DNA from: CAJCJE01 sp963818685
GTDB lineage: Bacteria; Actinomycetota; Actinomycetes; Mycobacteriales; Pseudonocardiaceae
Direction: 5' to 3'
Length of the DNA stretch: 64,000 bases
Assembly (NCBI GenBank): GCA_963818685.1
Contig: CAWFTJ010000004.1
Coordinates: 744,001-808,000 of the forward strand
Under the pieces are notes generated by a model, which searched no databases, was not told the origin of the DNA, and was given only the letters and a program-made list of their open reading frames with translations. A program made the position numbers and the translations under genes. Below, piece after piece: positions 16,677-26,891 of the stretch. Each line of letters starts with the position of its first letter. Within the stretch, counting starts at the first letter, position 1.

Positions 16677-17158
16677 TCACCCCCGGTGACGGCGGCCGGT
16701 CGCATCTTCTCGGCGGCGTCGCGGACCGCGCGCACGATGTTCTGGTATCCCGTGCAGCGGCACAGGTTTCCCTCAAGACCGTGCCGCACCGCGGCCTCGT
16801 CCGGGTCCGGGTTGTCCGCGAGCAGGTCGATGGACTGCATGATCATGCCGGGCGTGCAGAAACCGCACTGTAGGGCATGATTGTCGTGAAACGCCTGCTG
16901 AACCGGGTGCAACCGACCGTCGCGCGCGATGCCCTCAATGGTGGTGACCTCGCGTCCGTCGGCCTGTACGGCCAGGACGGAGCAGGATTTCACGCTGTGC
17001 CCGTCGAGGTGCACAGTGCAGGCGCCGCAGTTGCTGGTGTCGCAGCCGACGACCGTGCCGACCTTGCCGAGCCGCTCGCGCAGATAGTGCACCAGCAGCA
17101 GGCGGGGTTCGACATCATCCGTGTAGGAAGTTCCGTCCACACTGACGGTAATGCGCAT
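16673..17158 (-). CDS. coxS: Molybdenum hydroxylase iron-sulfur subunit (CoxS type)
   Basis: 161-aa small subunit with two [2Fe-2S] clusters. The plant-ferredoxin-type cluster motif is GCDTSNCGACTVHLDG with a later SC, and the C-terminal cluster motifs are CGFCTPGMIM and CRCTGYQNI. It relays electrons from the molybdenum centre to FAD. I chose ATG 17158, preceded by AGGAGG, over the longer open frame. It is 50 bases after the EgtE-like gene and overlaps coxL. Confidence 0.93.
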   Translation of the reverse strand: MRITVSVDGTSYTDDVEPRLLLVHYLRERLGKVGTVVGCDTSNCGACTVHLDGHSVKSCSVLAVQADGREVTTIEGIARDGRLHPVQQAFHDNHALQCGFCTPGMIMQSIDLLADNPDPDEAAVRHGLEGNLCRCTGYQNIVRAVRDAAEKMRPAAVTGGE

Positions 17159-17208
17159 GGGGCCTCCTGTGATCCGACTCACAGGACTAACACTGCTCTT
17201 TGGACGAC

Positions 17209-18366
17209 CTACAGGCAAGCCTCGGCGACGTGCTTGGCGATCTGGTCGACGTCCTCAATGGTGGTGTCCACCTGCGGGCTGAATCGGAGCAGATAGCCGG
17301 TCATCTCGTGCGGCGCCCGTTCCGGCTGCGCCGCGGTGCACAGCACGCCGCGCCGCAGCAGCTCCGCGCGGAACGCGGCCACGTCAAGGTCATCGGATCG
17401 CGGCGCCAACGTGACCAGCGCACCGGGCGCGTCGATCGCGTCGTCACGCCGCCAGGCCGCCAGGTCGGCCAGGGCGGTGCGCAGCGCGACCGCGACGGCG
17501 TGCAGGCGCTCCCTGATCCGCGCCGGACCGAGCTCAAGGTGTTCGGCGATGGCGACACCGAGCCCGAGCCGCCCGGCCACGAACGCCTCCCTGCTGCCCA
17601 ACCTCGGCAGCGGACGGTCGCCGCCGACCGACCACGCCGCCGAGGACAACGCGGGCGCGACCGGTACCAACCGCGACTGCCACGGCTCGCGCACCGCGAG
17701 GTAGCCGACGCCGCGCGGTCCGCACAGCCACTTGCGGCTGGTGCCATAGGCTGCCGCCGCGCCAGCCTCGACCTCGACCTGGCCGACCGACTGGGCGTTG
17801 TCGACGATCAGCGGCACCTCGACTGCCTCGCAGATCGCGGCGGCCGCGCCGATCGGCTGGACCAGCGCGCGGTGCGACGCGGCAGCGGTCAGGTGCACGG
17901 CATCCGGACGCCGGGTACGAAGCCGGGCCTCAAGCGCAGCCAGGTCGACGTGGCCCGCGTCGTCCACGTCGAGGAATTCCACGGCGAGGCCGCGGTCGGC
18001 GAACGCGGCCAGGTTCGGGCCCCACTCGCTGCGCACCGTCCACACCGTGTGCCCGGCACGCAGCGGCCACGCGTCCAACAGCTGCGCCAACGCGTTGGAC
18101 GCGCTCTCCACGAAAACGACCTCGTCGGCGGCGAAGCCGATCAGGCCGCCCAGGTTCGCCTTGAGCGCCTCCAACTCGTCGCTCGCCTCTTCCTCGGCGA
18201 GGTAGCCGCCGGTTTCCGCTTCGGCAGCCAGATGCGCGGCGATCCTGGCCCGCACCGCGTCGCTGGACCGTCCGCAGGCCGCAGTGTCCACATGCAACAG
18301 TCGGCGGGTGCCCCGCCGGTCGGCCCATTCGCGGCCAAGATCATCGTGGGGCAGCTCCGAGGTCAT
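17209..18366 (-). CDS. PLP-dependent class V aminotransferase, EgtE-like C-S lyase
   Basis: 385-aa fold-type I PLP enzyme of the cysteine desulfurase/aminotransferase class V group. The N-terminus LLHVDTAACGRSSDAV, the aspartate segment LIVDNAQSVGQVEV and the PLP-lysine segment GTSRKWLCGPRGVGYLAV resemble mycobacterial EgtE, which cleaves the cysteine-sulfoxide intermediate to ergothioneine. No egtABCD genes are in the window. The gene lies inside the hydroxylase cluster between coxI and coxS, in the same direction, so it may instead supply sulfur for the molybdenum cofactor. The exact reaction is uncertain. Confidence 0.72.
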   Translation of the reverse strand: MTSELPHDDLGREWADRRGTRRLLHVDTAACGRSSDAVRARIAAHLAAEAETGGYLAEEEASDELEALKANLGGLIGFAADEVVFVESASNALAQLLDAWPLRAGHTVWTVRSEWGPNLAAFADRGLAVEFLDVDDAGHVDLAALEARLRTRRPDAVHLTAAASHRALVQPIGAAAAICEAVEVPLIVDNAQSVGQVEVEAGAAAAYGTSRKWLCGPRGVGYLAVREPWQSRLVPVAPALSSAAWSVGGDRPLPRLGSREAFVAGRLGLGVAIAEHLELGPARIRERLHAVAVALRTALADLAAWRRDDAIDAPGALVTLAPRSDDLDVAAFRAELLRRGVLCTAAQPERAPHEMTGYLLRFSPQVDTTIEDVDQIAKHVAEACL

Positions 18367-18407
18367 ACGCTGACCCTAACGGTCCCTAACGGCCGGAAAA
18401 CCGGATA

Positions 18408-19520
18408 TCAACGGTGAATTCGACCACTTGCCTCGGTCAGCCGCTCACCGCGGCCGCCCCAGCGCAACGCGATCATCTCCGCCGCGATCGACACCGCGGT
18501 CTCCTCCGGGGTCCGCGCGCCGAGATCGAGGCCGATCGGCGAGGACAGCCGGTCCAACTCGTCCTCGGTCATCCCGGCCTCGCGCAACCGGGCGAGCCGG
18601 TCCTCGTGGGTGCGCCGCGAACCCATCGCGCCGACGTAGCCGAGGTCCAGTCGCAATGCGACCTCCAGCAGCGGCACGTCGAACTTGGGATCGTGGGTGA
18701 GCACCGCGACCACGGTCCGCTCGTCCACCCGGCCCGCATCGGCCTCCGCCTTCAGGTAGCGGTGCGGCCAGTCCACAACCACCTCGTGCGCCTCGGGGAA
18801 ACGCGTCGCCGTCGCGAACACCGGCCGCGCGTCGCACACGGTCACCCGGTAACCGAGGAACGAGCCGAGGCCGGCCATGGCGGAGGCGAAGTCGATGGCG
18901 CCGAACACGAGCATGCGCGGCGGCGGCTCGAACGAGTTCACGAACACCGACATGCCCTCGCCACGACGCTGCCCGTCCGGGCCGTAGTGCAGGGTCGCGC
19001 TGCGGCCGCTGGCCAGCAGGCCACGCGCGTCGTCGGTGACCGCGTCGTTCGCACGTTCGGAACCGAGATCGCCGGACACCCGGTCCGGCCAGATCACCAG
19101 CCGCTTGCCAAACCACTCGTCGTCCGGGTGCGCGATGACCGTGGCGATGCTGACCGGCGTCTCCTCCTTGACCGACGCCACGACCTCGTCGAACTCAGGA
19201 AACGTCTGCCGGTCAATGGGTTCGACGTAGACGTCGAGGATGCCGCCGCAGGTCAGGCCGACCGCGAACGCGTCGTCGTCGGAGACGCCGTAACGCTCAA
19301 GCACCGGCTTCCCGTCGTCGATCACCTGCTTGGCCAGCTCGTAGACCGCGCCCTCGACGCAGCCGCCGGACACGCTGCCGGAGACCTGGCCGTCGCCGGC
19401 GACCAACATGGCGGAACCGGGCTCCCTCGGCGCGGAATGGAACGTCGCCACCACGGTGCCCAACCCGGCCCGCTCGCCGGCGAGCCAGCGGCGGTGAACC
19501 TCGTCAAGAACGTCACGCAT
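18408..19520 (-). CDS. XdhC/CoxI-family molybdenum hydroxylase maturation protein
   Basis: 370-aa protein. The XdhC N-terminal domain is visible in ATFHSAPREPGSAMLVAGDG, GSVSGGCVEGAVYELA and LTCGGILDVYVEP. A C-terminal NAD-binding-like domain follows (MLVFGAIDFASAMAGLGSF, GYVGAMGSRRTHEDRLARL). Family members bind and sulfurate the molybdenum cofactor and insert it into the large subunit. The start overlaps the end of the coxE-like gene by eight bases, which places it in the hydroxylase operon. Confidence 0.9.
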   Translation of the reverse strand: MRDVLDEVHRRWLAGERAGLGTVVATFHSAPREPGSAMLVAGDGQVSGSVSGGCVEGAVYELAKQVIDDGKPVLERYGVSDDDAFAVGLTCGGILDVYVEPIDRQTFPEFDEVVASVKEETPVSIATVIAHPDDEWFGKRLVIWPDRVSGDLGSERANDAVTDDARGLLASGRSATLHYGPDGQRRGEGMSVFVNSFEPPPRMLVFGAIDFASAMAGLGSFLGYRVTVCDARPVFATATRFPEAHEVVVDWPHRYLKAEADAGRVDERTVVAVLTHDPKFDVPLLEVALRLDLGYVGAMGSRRTHEDRLARLREAGMTEDELDRLSSPIGLDLGARTPEETAVSIAAEMIALRWGGRGERLTEASGRIHR

Positions 19521-20646
19521 CGCGTATCTCCCGTAGGAGGATTTCCAGTGTGTTCAGGCTATGGCCGGCGAGCAGGCTGTCAACGTGCGGCATCGCGGCC
19601 GCGACCCCGGACTGAACCGGCCGGTAGCCGGCATGGCCGGCATGCGGATTCACCCAGAACACCGCCTTCGCCAACCGACGCAACCGGCTCATCTGCTCGC
19701 CGAGCAACGCGGGATCACCACGTTCCCAGCCATCGGAAAAGACAACGACGATCGCCTGGCGCGCTATTCCGCGCTGCCCCCAACGATCAAGGAACGCCTT
19801 GACCCCGTCGCCGAGCCGGGTGCCGCCCGCGTAGTCCGGTACCGCGTGCGCGGCCGCGATCAGCGCCTGTTCCGGATCGCGATGCCGCAGTTGGCGGGAA
19901 AGCCTGGTCAGCCGGGTTCCGATGGTGAAAACCTCGGTACTGGTAGGCGCTCTGCGAACCACAGCGTGCGCGAAACGCAACAGCGCGTCCGCATAGGGCT
20001 GCATGGAGCCGGACACGTCCAACAGCAGCACGACTTTGCGAGGTCGGTGGCTGCGCTGCGTGTAGTTCAACCGGATCGGCTCACCGCCCGCGGCGATCAA
20101 CGCGCGCATGGTGCGCCGAGGATCGAGCCGCCGCCGACCACCGGGTTTGTAGCGCACTGCGCGTCGGCGCGGCGGGTCGACGCGCAGCAACGCGATGAGT
20201 TCGCGCAGATGCTCGCGCTCGGCCTTGGTCAACCCGCTGATGTCCTTGTGCCGCAATACTTCCACGTCACTGGCCGCGACCCGCAGTTGCGGCGCTTGCT
20301 CCGCGTCACCATCCGCGTCCACGGACGGATCGGTGCGCAGTGCCGCGATCAGCGCCTGTTTCGGCTGGGGTGTCGACACGATCCTCGGCCGAGGCATCCG
20401 GTACGGGGTGAACCAGGCGGCGAACGCCTCGTCGTAGCGGGGCAGGTCGTCCGGTTCGGTGCACAGGGTCAACCGTCCCGCCCAGTACAGGTCGGCCGGA
20501 TCGGCCGGGTCCAGCCACTGCACGGCTCGCAGGTACGCGTCGGTCCTGGTCGCGTCGCAGGCAAGGCCCGCAGCGCGCAGGGCAGCGGTGAACCCGACAA
20601 GGCCGGCCAGCGGACTCGCCTGATCGGGTACACCGGTCGAGCTCAC
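19513..20646 (-). CDS. coxE: CoxE-like VWA-domain protein
   Basis: 377-aa protein with a C-terminal von Willebrand factor A domain. The metal-ion-dependent adhesion motif DxSxS is in VLLLDVSGSMQPYADALL, and a second metal-loop region lies in VVFSDGWERGD. In the Oligotropha system CoxE works with the AAA+ ATPase CoxD to build the copper-sulfur-molybdenum site. I chose GTG 20646 because the family start (region SPLAGLVGFTAALRAAGL) follows it; the frame is open upstream into the TetR gene. It probably heads the operon coxE-coxI-egtE-like-coxSLMG. Confidence 0.85.
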   Translation of the reverse strand: MSSTGVPDQASPLAGLVGFTAALRAAGLACDATRTDAYLRAVQWLDPADPADLYWAGRLTLCTEPDDLPRYDEAFAAWFTPYRMPRPRIVSTPQPKQALIAALRTDPSVDADGDAEQAPQLRVAASDVEVLRHKDISGLTKAEREHLRELIALLRVDPPRRRAVRYKPGGRRRLDPRRTMRALIAAGGEPIRLNYTQRSHRPRKVVLLLDVSGSMQPYADALLRFAHAVVRRAPTSTEVFTIGTRLTRLSRQLRHRDPEQALIAAAHAVPDYAGGTRLGDGVKAFLDRWGQRGIARQAIVVVFSDGWERGDPALLGEQMSRLRRLAKAVFWVNPHAGHAGYRPVQSGVAAAMPHVDSLLAGHSLNTLEILLREIRDA

Positions 20647-20668
20647 GCCACCAATACTATTTCCCGAC

Positions 20669-21301
20669 ATGGACGAGCCGAGCCTGCGAGAACGCAAGAA
20701 GCGGGAGACCCGGCAGCGCATCTCCGATGTCGCGACCTCGTTGTTCGCGACGCGCGGCTTCGACAACGTCACCGTCGCCGAGGTCGCCGAGGCCGCGAAC
20801 GTGTCCAAGATGACCGTGTTCAACTACTTCCCGCGCAAGGAGGAGCTGTTCTTCGACCGCAACGAGGAAGTCACCGAACTGCTCCACGCGGCCATCCGCG
20901 ACCGCGCGCCCGGCGTCTCGGTGGTCAACGCGTTGCGCGCGCTCATGCTGCGCCTGACCGAGCAGCGCCATCCGCTCAGCGGGCTGCGCGAGGGCGTCAA
21001 CAGATTTTGGCAGGTCGTCGCCGACAGCCCGACCCTGCGGGCCCACATTCGTGAGCTGGTCGAGCAGTTGGACAACGAGCTGGCCACCGAGTTCGCCGCC
21101 GTCGCCAAGGCAGAGCCGGGCGACCCGATGCCGGCGCTGGCCGCCGGCCTTGTCGTCGCGACCATGCGCACGCTCTATCAGCACGCGATGCGCGGACTGA
21201 TGACCGGCGAACGCGCCGACGACCTCTACCCGGCTCAGGTCGCCCTGGTCAACCGGGCCTTCGACATGCTGGAAGCCGCCATCGGAGACCAGCTCGGTTA
21301 G
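20669..21301 (+). CDS. TetR-family transcriptional regulator
   Basis: 210-aa repressor. The N-terminal helix-turn-helix reads RISDVATSLFATRGFDNVTVAEVAEAANVS in sequence order (the two halves span residues 18-48), followed by KMTVFNYFPRKEELFFD, the family hallmark. The C-terminal ligand domain is not diagnostic. It is divergent from the coxE-like gene with only 22 bases between starts, so it probably controls the hydroxylase cluster. Its stop overlaps the convergent MoxR/CoxD gene by TTAG. Confidence 0.9.
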   Translation: MDEPSLRERKKRETRQRISDVATSLFATRGFDNVTVAEVAEAANVSKMTVFNYFPRKEELFFDRNEEVTELLHAAIRDRAPGVSVVNALRALMLRLTEQRHPLSGLREGVNRFWQVVADSPTLRAHIRELVEQLDNELATEFAAVAKAEPGDPMPALAAGLVVATMRTLYQHAMRGLMTGERADDLYPAQVALVNRAFDMLEAAIGDQLG

Positions 21302-22194
21302 CCGGCCAGCAGCACGTCCAGCCCGGCCGCGATCACCCGGTCCGCGTCCTCCCGGTACTTGAGCACCGCGCCCAGCGTCAACGCGGCCGACTCGGTGTCC
21401 AGGTCGTCGCGGCCGAGCGCGAGCAGCGCCTGCGCCCAGTCCAGCGTCTCCGCGACCCCCGGCGGCTTGAGCAACTCCATCGCCCGCAGCCTGCGCACCG
21501 CGCCGGAGACCTTCTCGGCAAGCCGTTCGTCGATCCCGGGCAGCTTGCGCCGCAGAATCGCCAGCTCACGAGGCAGATCAGGGTGTTCGAGCCAATGGTA
21601 GAGGCAGCGCCGCTTGAGCGCGTCGTGCACCTCGCGGGTGCGGTTGGAGGTCAGCACCACCAGCGGCGGCACCTCGGCGCGCACCTCGCCCAGCTCCGGG
21701 ATGCTCACCGCGTTCTCGCTGAGCACCTCCAACAGGAACGCCTCGAACTCGTCGTCGGCCCGGTCGACCTCGTCGACCAGCAGCACGCACGGCGACTCGC
21801 GCAGCGCCCGCAGCAGCGGCCTGGCCAGCAGGAACCGCGGCGTGTACAGCGACGCCTCCGCCGCGTCCGCGTCCAGCGGCTCGCCACTGCTCGCGGTCGC
21901 CGTCTCCAGGGTGCGCAGGTGCAGCAACTGACGCGGGAAGTCCCAGTCGTAGAGCGCGGTCGCCGCGTCGATCCCCTCGTGGCACTGCAACCGGATCAGC
22001 GGCACGTCCAGCGCCGCGGCCAGCGCGACCGCCAGGGAGGTCTTGCCGGTGCCCGGCTCGCCCTCGCAGAACAGCGGCCGACGCATGCGCAGGGCGAGGA
22101 AGGCGGCGGTGGCCAGACCGCGATCGGCGAGGTAGCCGACCCGGTCCAGGGCCGAGGACAACTCGTCAGGGCTCTCGTGCTGCTCGCTCGCCAC
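21298..22194 (-). CDS. coxD: MoxR-type AAA+ ATPase (CoxD-like)
   Basis: 298-aa AAA+ ATPase. Walker A is GEPGTGKTSLAVALAAAL near residue 44, Walker B is VLLVDEVDRADDEFE and sensor 1 lies in PLVVLTSNRTREVHDALKRR. The sequence and the neighbouring VWA gene match CoxD, which with CoxE remodels the hydroxylase active site. GTG start at 22194. It is separated from coxE by the oppositely oriented TetR gene, so it is a second transcription unit of the same system. Confidence 0.88.
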   Translation of the reverse strand: MASEQHESPDELSSALDRVGYLADRGLATAAFLALRMRRPLFCEGEPGTGKTSLAVALAAALDVPLIRLQCHEGIDAATALYDWDFPRQLLHLRTLETATASSGEPLDADAAEASLYTPRFLLARPLLRALRESPCVLLVDEVDRADDEFEAFLLEVLSENAVSIPELGEVRAEVPPLVVLTSNRTREVHDALKRRCLYHWLEHPDLPRELAILRRKLPGIDERLAEKVSGAVRRLRAMELLKPPGVAETLDWAQALLALGRDDLDTESAALTLGAVLKYREDADRVIAAGLDVLLAG

Positions 22195-22289
22195 GCTGAT
22201 GAGAATAGATCGGATTCAGGGTCGACCTCAGGGAAGGACCAGGGCCGCTCCCCGATGGCCGCCTTGTTCCCCGGCCCGAAACTGGATAC

Positions 22290-22529
22290 ATGAGCGAGAA
22301 CCCGTATTACGCCGCCAGCTCCCAGCCACAGACCTCGACTCCGGTCCGCCGGTTTCTGCGCAGTCGCGACGACCGCATGATCGCGGGCGTCTGCGGCGGT
22401 GCGGCCCGCTACTTCGGCATCGACGCGACCCTGCTGCGCCTGCTGCTCGTCATCGCCGCGATCCTCGGCGTCGGCACCGGCGTGCTGGTCTACCTCGCCT
22501 GCTGGCTACTGGTCCCAGAGGAGGCCTGA
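22290..22529 (+). CDS. PspC-domain membrane protein
   Basis: 79-aa protein with the PspC (phage-shock protein C) domain: RRFLRSRDDRMIAGVCGGAA followed by RYFGID and a membrane helix LLRLLLVIAAILGVGTGVLV. The N-terminal 20 residues are polar. Stand-alone PspC proteins in actinobacteria are linked to envelope stress; the exact role here is unknown. Confidence 0.88.
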   Translation: MSENPYYAASSQPQTSTPVRRFLRSRDDRMIAGVCGGAARYFGIDATLLRLLLVIAAILGVGTGVLVYLACWLLVPEEA

Positions 22530-22556
22530 CCGACACGCCGGCACCCCGACCCCCTG

Positions 22557-23447
22557 TCAGGCGGAACGGCCCGGTTCGAGCAGTTCGTGCAGGCGCTGTG
22601 GTAGGCGCTTCTCCAGTCCGAACGGCTCAAGATGCGCCTGGAACACCTCGTCGAACGCACGCGTGACACTGGTCGTGTCCCAGGTCTCGCGGTGCAGGAT
22701 GGGTTGCTTGAAGTACGGCTGGCCGACGACGTGCAGATCACTGCCGTTGCACCGGATCAACTGACCCGTGATGCCGTTCGCGGCGTCGGCCAGCAGGAAC
22801 ACCACCAGCGGGGCGACCTTGCTCGGCGCGCGGTCCGGCGGGATCGACCGCAGGGCGCGCTCGGACTTCCACACCATCCTGGTGTGCGCGACCGGGCAGA
22901 CCGCGTTGACCCGGATGCCCAGCGCATCCAGGTCCAACGCCCACGAGTAGGTCAGCGAGGCGACCGCTCCCTTGCTGGCCGCGTACGCGCCGAGCCTGCG
23001 CTGCCCGAGCAACGCACCCGACGCGATGTTCACGATCGAGCCCGCGATGTTCGCGTCCCGCATCGCCTCGATCGCCGCGATGCCGCAGCTGAACAGGCCG
23101 AACACGTTCACGTCGAACAGCTCGCGCATCCGCGCGTAGTCGTCCTCCAACGGCGATGCCTCGTAGTTCAGCCCCGCGTTGTTGACCAGCCCGTCGATCT
23201 TGCCGAACTCCGCGACACACGTCGCGATCAGGGCGGCCGCCTGTTGCGGGTCGGCGATGTCGTGCCCGCTGTCCACGGCCGTCCCGCCGTGGTTGCGGAT
23301 GTTCTCCGCCGTCTGTTTGGCCAGTTCAGCGTCGATGTCGTTGACGATCACGCTGGCACCGGCATGAGCGATGTGCGTGGCATATGCCTCGCCAAGCCCA
23401 CGCCCGGCTCCGGTCACCACGATCGCCTTGCCGTCGAGCATCCCCAT
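22557..23447 (-). CDS. Short-chain dehydrogenase/reductase
   Basis: 296-aa SDR. The NAD(P) motif is TGAGRGLGEAYA near residue 12, NNAG occurs in GLVNNAGLNYEAS, the catalytic Ser lies in VNIASGALLG and YxxxK in AYAASKGAVASL. Extra C-terminal sequence (about 50 residues) is present compared with minimal SDRs. ATG 23447 is preceded by TAGGAGC, so the upstream open frame is not used. An SDR of this kind sits beside groEL2 in mycobacteria too, but no functional link is known. Confidence 0.9.
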   Translation of the reverse strand: MGMLDGKAIVVTGAGRGLGEAYATHIAHAGASVIVNDIDAELAKQTAENIRNHGGTAVDSGHDIADPQQAAALIATCVAEFGKIDGLVNNAGLNYEASPLEDDYARMRELFDVNVFGLFSCGIAAIEAMRDANIAGSIVNIASGALLGQRRLGAYAASKGAVASLTYSWALDLDALGIRVNAVCPVAHTRMVWKSERALRSIPPDRAPSKVAPLVVFLLADAANGITGQLIRCNGSDLHVVGQPYFKQPILHRETWDTTSVTRAFDEVFQAHLEPFGLEKRLPQRLHELLEPGRSA

Positions 23448-23889
23448 GGTTTCGCTCCTACCGCTAGGGGTAGGCGTTTCTCCCGCCGCCCGCCCCGATG
23501 TGCCCCGTACCGCTATTCCCAGATTCACCGAACCCGGTCACGCAGAGGGGGTGGAGCTCGACGAAAAGTCACCAAGGTGCGCCGAACGGACGACCGACTT
23601 CGGCGCAACGGTATGTATCGCTGATCATCTACCCACCGCTGGTGGGCTCATCCGTGCAGGTTGTCCCACGTTCAGGTAATGCCCCGACAACGCTGGGCCG
23701 GAAGAGTGACACGCTAAGTACCCACAGCTTCATCCACAGAAGTGCACAACTCACCCGCACGAATGGAGTAACGCTACCCAGCGTGCCCATCCACCCGCCA
23801 CCAGCGGCTGACCGCGAACAAGCAAGGGCCCGGACACGTGAATGTCCGGGCCCTCGTGCTGAAACGGTGTTACTGACTCGCCGGCTGGA
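23448..23889. other. Intergenic region between the SDR gene and groEL
   Basis: No gene is supported here. It holds the groEL terminator hairpin (23825-23854) at its right end and presumably the SDR promoter at its left end. Confidence 0.5.
23825..23854 (-). terminator. groEL rho-independent terminator
   Basis: AGGGCCCGGACA and TGTCCGGGCCCT form a perfect 12-bp stem with a 6-base loop, 35 bases after the groEL stop. On the minus strand it is followed by TTGCTTGTT, a weak U-rich tail. Confidence 0.85.
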
Positions 23890-25512
<1,623 letters not shown>

Positions 25513-25653
25513 TGCGGTGTGGTCCTCCGGAGCTGAATACCGTCACCGCAGTCGCGGTGACAGCCAGGACACGTGCTTGGCCAGGCTCGGTGCCCGCGAC
25601 GGACGACCAGCCGGAATTCTCCGCGCGCCGGTCTCACCGTCCCGACCTCATAT

Positions 25654-25680
25654 CTGGCACTCAGGTGGTCCGAGTGCCAG
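25654..25680 (-). promoter_or_regulatory. CIRCE operator 1 (HrcA site)
   Basis: CTGGCACTC-N9-GAGTGCCAG is a perfect 9-bp inverted repeat and a close variant of the canonical TTAGCACTC-N9-GAGTGCTAA. It lies just downstream of the predicted transcription start, where HrcA binding would block elongation. Confidence 0.93.
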
Positions 25681-25685
25681 AACTG

Positions 25686-25715
25686 TGTTTAGCACTCTCC
25701 GCCGTCGAGTGCAAG
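25686..25715 (-). promoter_or_regulatory. groEL promoter overlapping CIRCE operator 2
   Basis: On the minus strand TTGCAC (25709-25714) and TAAACA (25686-25691) form -35 and -10 hexamers with a 17-base spacer. The second CIRCE, TTAGCACTC-N9-GAGTGCAAG at 25689-25715, overlaps both hexamers. HrcA on this site would occlude RNA polymerase. Confidence 0.9.
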
Positions 25716-25742
25716 AAACGCAGGTCAGCGGGGGCGTGTTGG

Positions 25743-26873
25743 TCAGCCGTTGGTGAGCCAGATGATCAGTACGCCGACCACGACCAGGATCGCGACGGCG
25801 ACCAGCGTCGGCACCAGCCAGCGCGGCAGGCCACCGCCGGCATCCTTGGTGAAGGCGCTCGCGCCGGCCGGCATCGGCGGTCGCAGCCGGACCGGATCGT
25901 TCGTCGGCTGACCCGTCGGCTGGCCCGGGTTCTGGCCCGGGTTCTGGCCCGGGTTCTGGTAGGCGGGCCGGGGCGGGTACGTGTTCGGCCTTGGCGGCTG
26001 CTGCGCCTGCTGGGGGTGCTGCTGGGGGTGCTGCTGTTGGGGTCGGGGCATCAGCGCGGCGCGCGCCGCGGCGATCAGCTGCCGGCAGTCCGGATAGCGG
26101 CGGCCCGACTCCTTGGCCATGCCGCGCCGGATCACCTCGTCGATCGCGGGCGGCAGGTTGGTCAGCGCAGAGAGCGATGGCATCTCGCTGTTGAGGTGGC
26201 CCGAGATCACCTCGGGCACGCTGCCGGTGAACGGCGGCCGACCGGAAAGGCACGCGAACAGCACGCAGGCCATGGAGTACTCGTCGGTGCGGCCGTCCAC
26301 CGGTTCGCCGCGCAGGTGCTCGGGCGCGGCGTAGGTCGGCGAACCGAGGAAGTCGCCGCCCCTTGTCCGGTGACCGGTGGCGCCACGCCTGGTCAGGCCG
26401 AAGTCGGCGAGGTAGACGTGCTCGTTCGCCGACTCCTTCGCGGTCACCAGCACGTTCGCCGGTTTCACGTCCAGGTGCACGAGGCCGCGTTCGTGCAGCA
26501 TGTCAAGGGCCTCTGCGACCTGTCCGAGCAGAGCAAGCGCCCGACCGGCCACCAGCGGGCGGTCCTTGATCAGGCTGGCCAGGTCCGAGCCGTCGACCAG
26601 CCGCATGGCGATGTAGAGCAGGCCGTCGGCCTCACCGAAATCGTAGAGCGGCACCACGTTGGAGTGGTCGATGGCCGAGGTGTTGCGCGCCTCGTCCACG
26701 AACCGCTCGCGGAACTCGGGGTCCTTGGTCAGGTGTTCGGCGATGACCTTCAGCGCGACCTTGCGGCCAAGCCGGACATCCGTCGCCCGGTACATGACGC
26801 TCATGCCGCCACGGCCGAGCACACCGTCAATGCGGTAGTGACCGATGCGACGCCCGGTGAGGTCCTCCGACAC
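25743..26873 (-). CDS. Membrane-anchored Ser/Thr protein kinase (PknB-like)
   Basis: 376-aa Hanks-type kinase. The glycine loop is GVLGRGGMSVMYRA, the ATP Lys lies in VALKVIAEHL, the catalytic loop is HLDVKPANVLV, the metal loop LADFGLT and the APE-type segment YAAPEHLRG. After residue 270 comes a Pro/Gln-rich linker with repeated NPGQ units, then a single membrane helix (LVPTLVAVAILVVVGVLIIW) at the extreme C-terminus. There is no external sensor domain, so it is tail-anchored. GTG start. It lies 18 bases downstream of the AIM24-like gene and is probably cotranscribed with it. Confidence 0.92.
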   Translation of the reverse strand: MSEDLTGRRIGHYRIDGVLGRGGMSVMYRATDVRLGRKVALKVIAEHLTKDPEFRERFVDEARNTSAIDHSNVVPLYDFGEADGLLYIAMRLVDGSDLASLIKDRPLVAGRALALLGQVAEALDMLHERGLVHLDVKPANVLVTAKESANEHVYLADFGLTRRGATGHRTRGGDFLGSPTYAAPEHLRGEPVDGRTDEYSMACVLFACLSGRPPFTGSVPEVISGHLNSEMPSLSALTNLPPAIDEVIRRGMAKESGRRYPDCRQLIAAARAALMPRPQQQHPQQHPQQAQQPPRPNTYPPRPAYQNPGQNPGQNPGQPTGQPTNDPVRLRPPMPAGASAFTKDAGGGLPRWLVPTLVAVAILVVVGVLIIWLTNG

Positions 26874-26891
26874 GCAGCGCAGCCTAACCGG

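Noticed and set aside
14592..16880. Large plus-strand frames opposite coxL (for example 15414-16880)
   Set aside because: These are antisense shadows of a highly conserved enzyme, without any start signal or domain.
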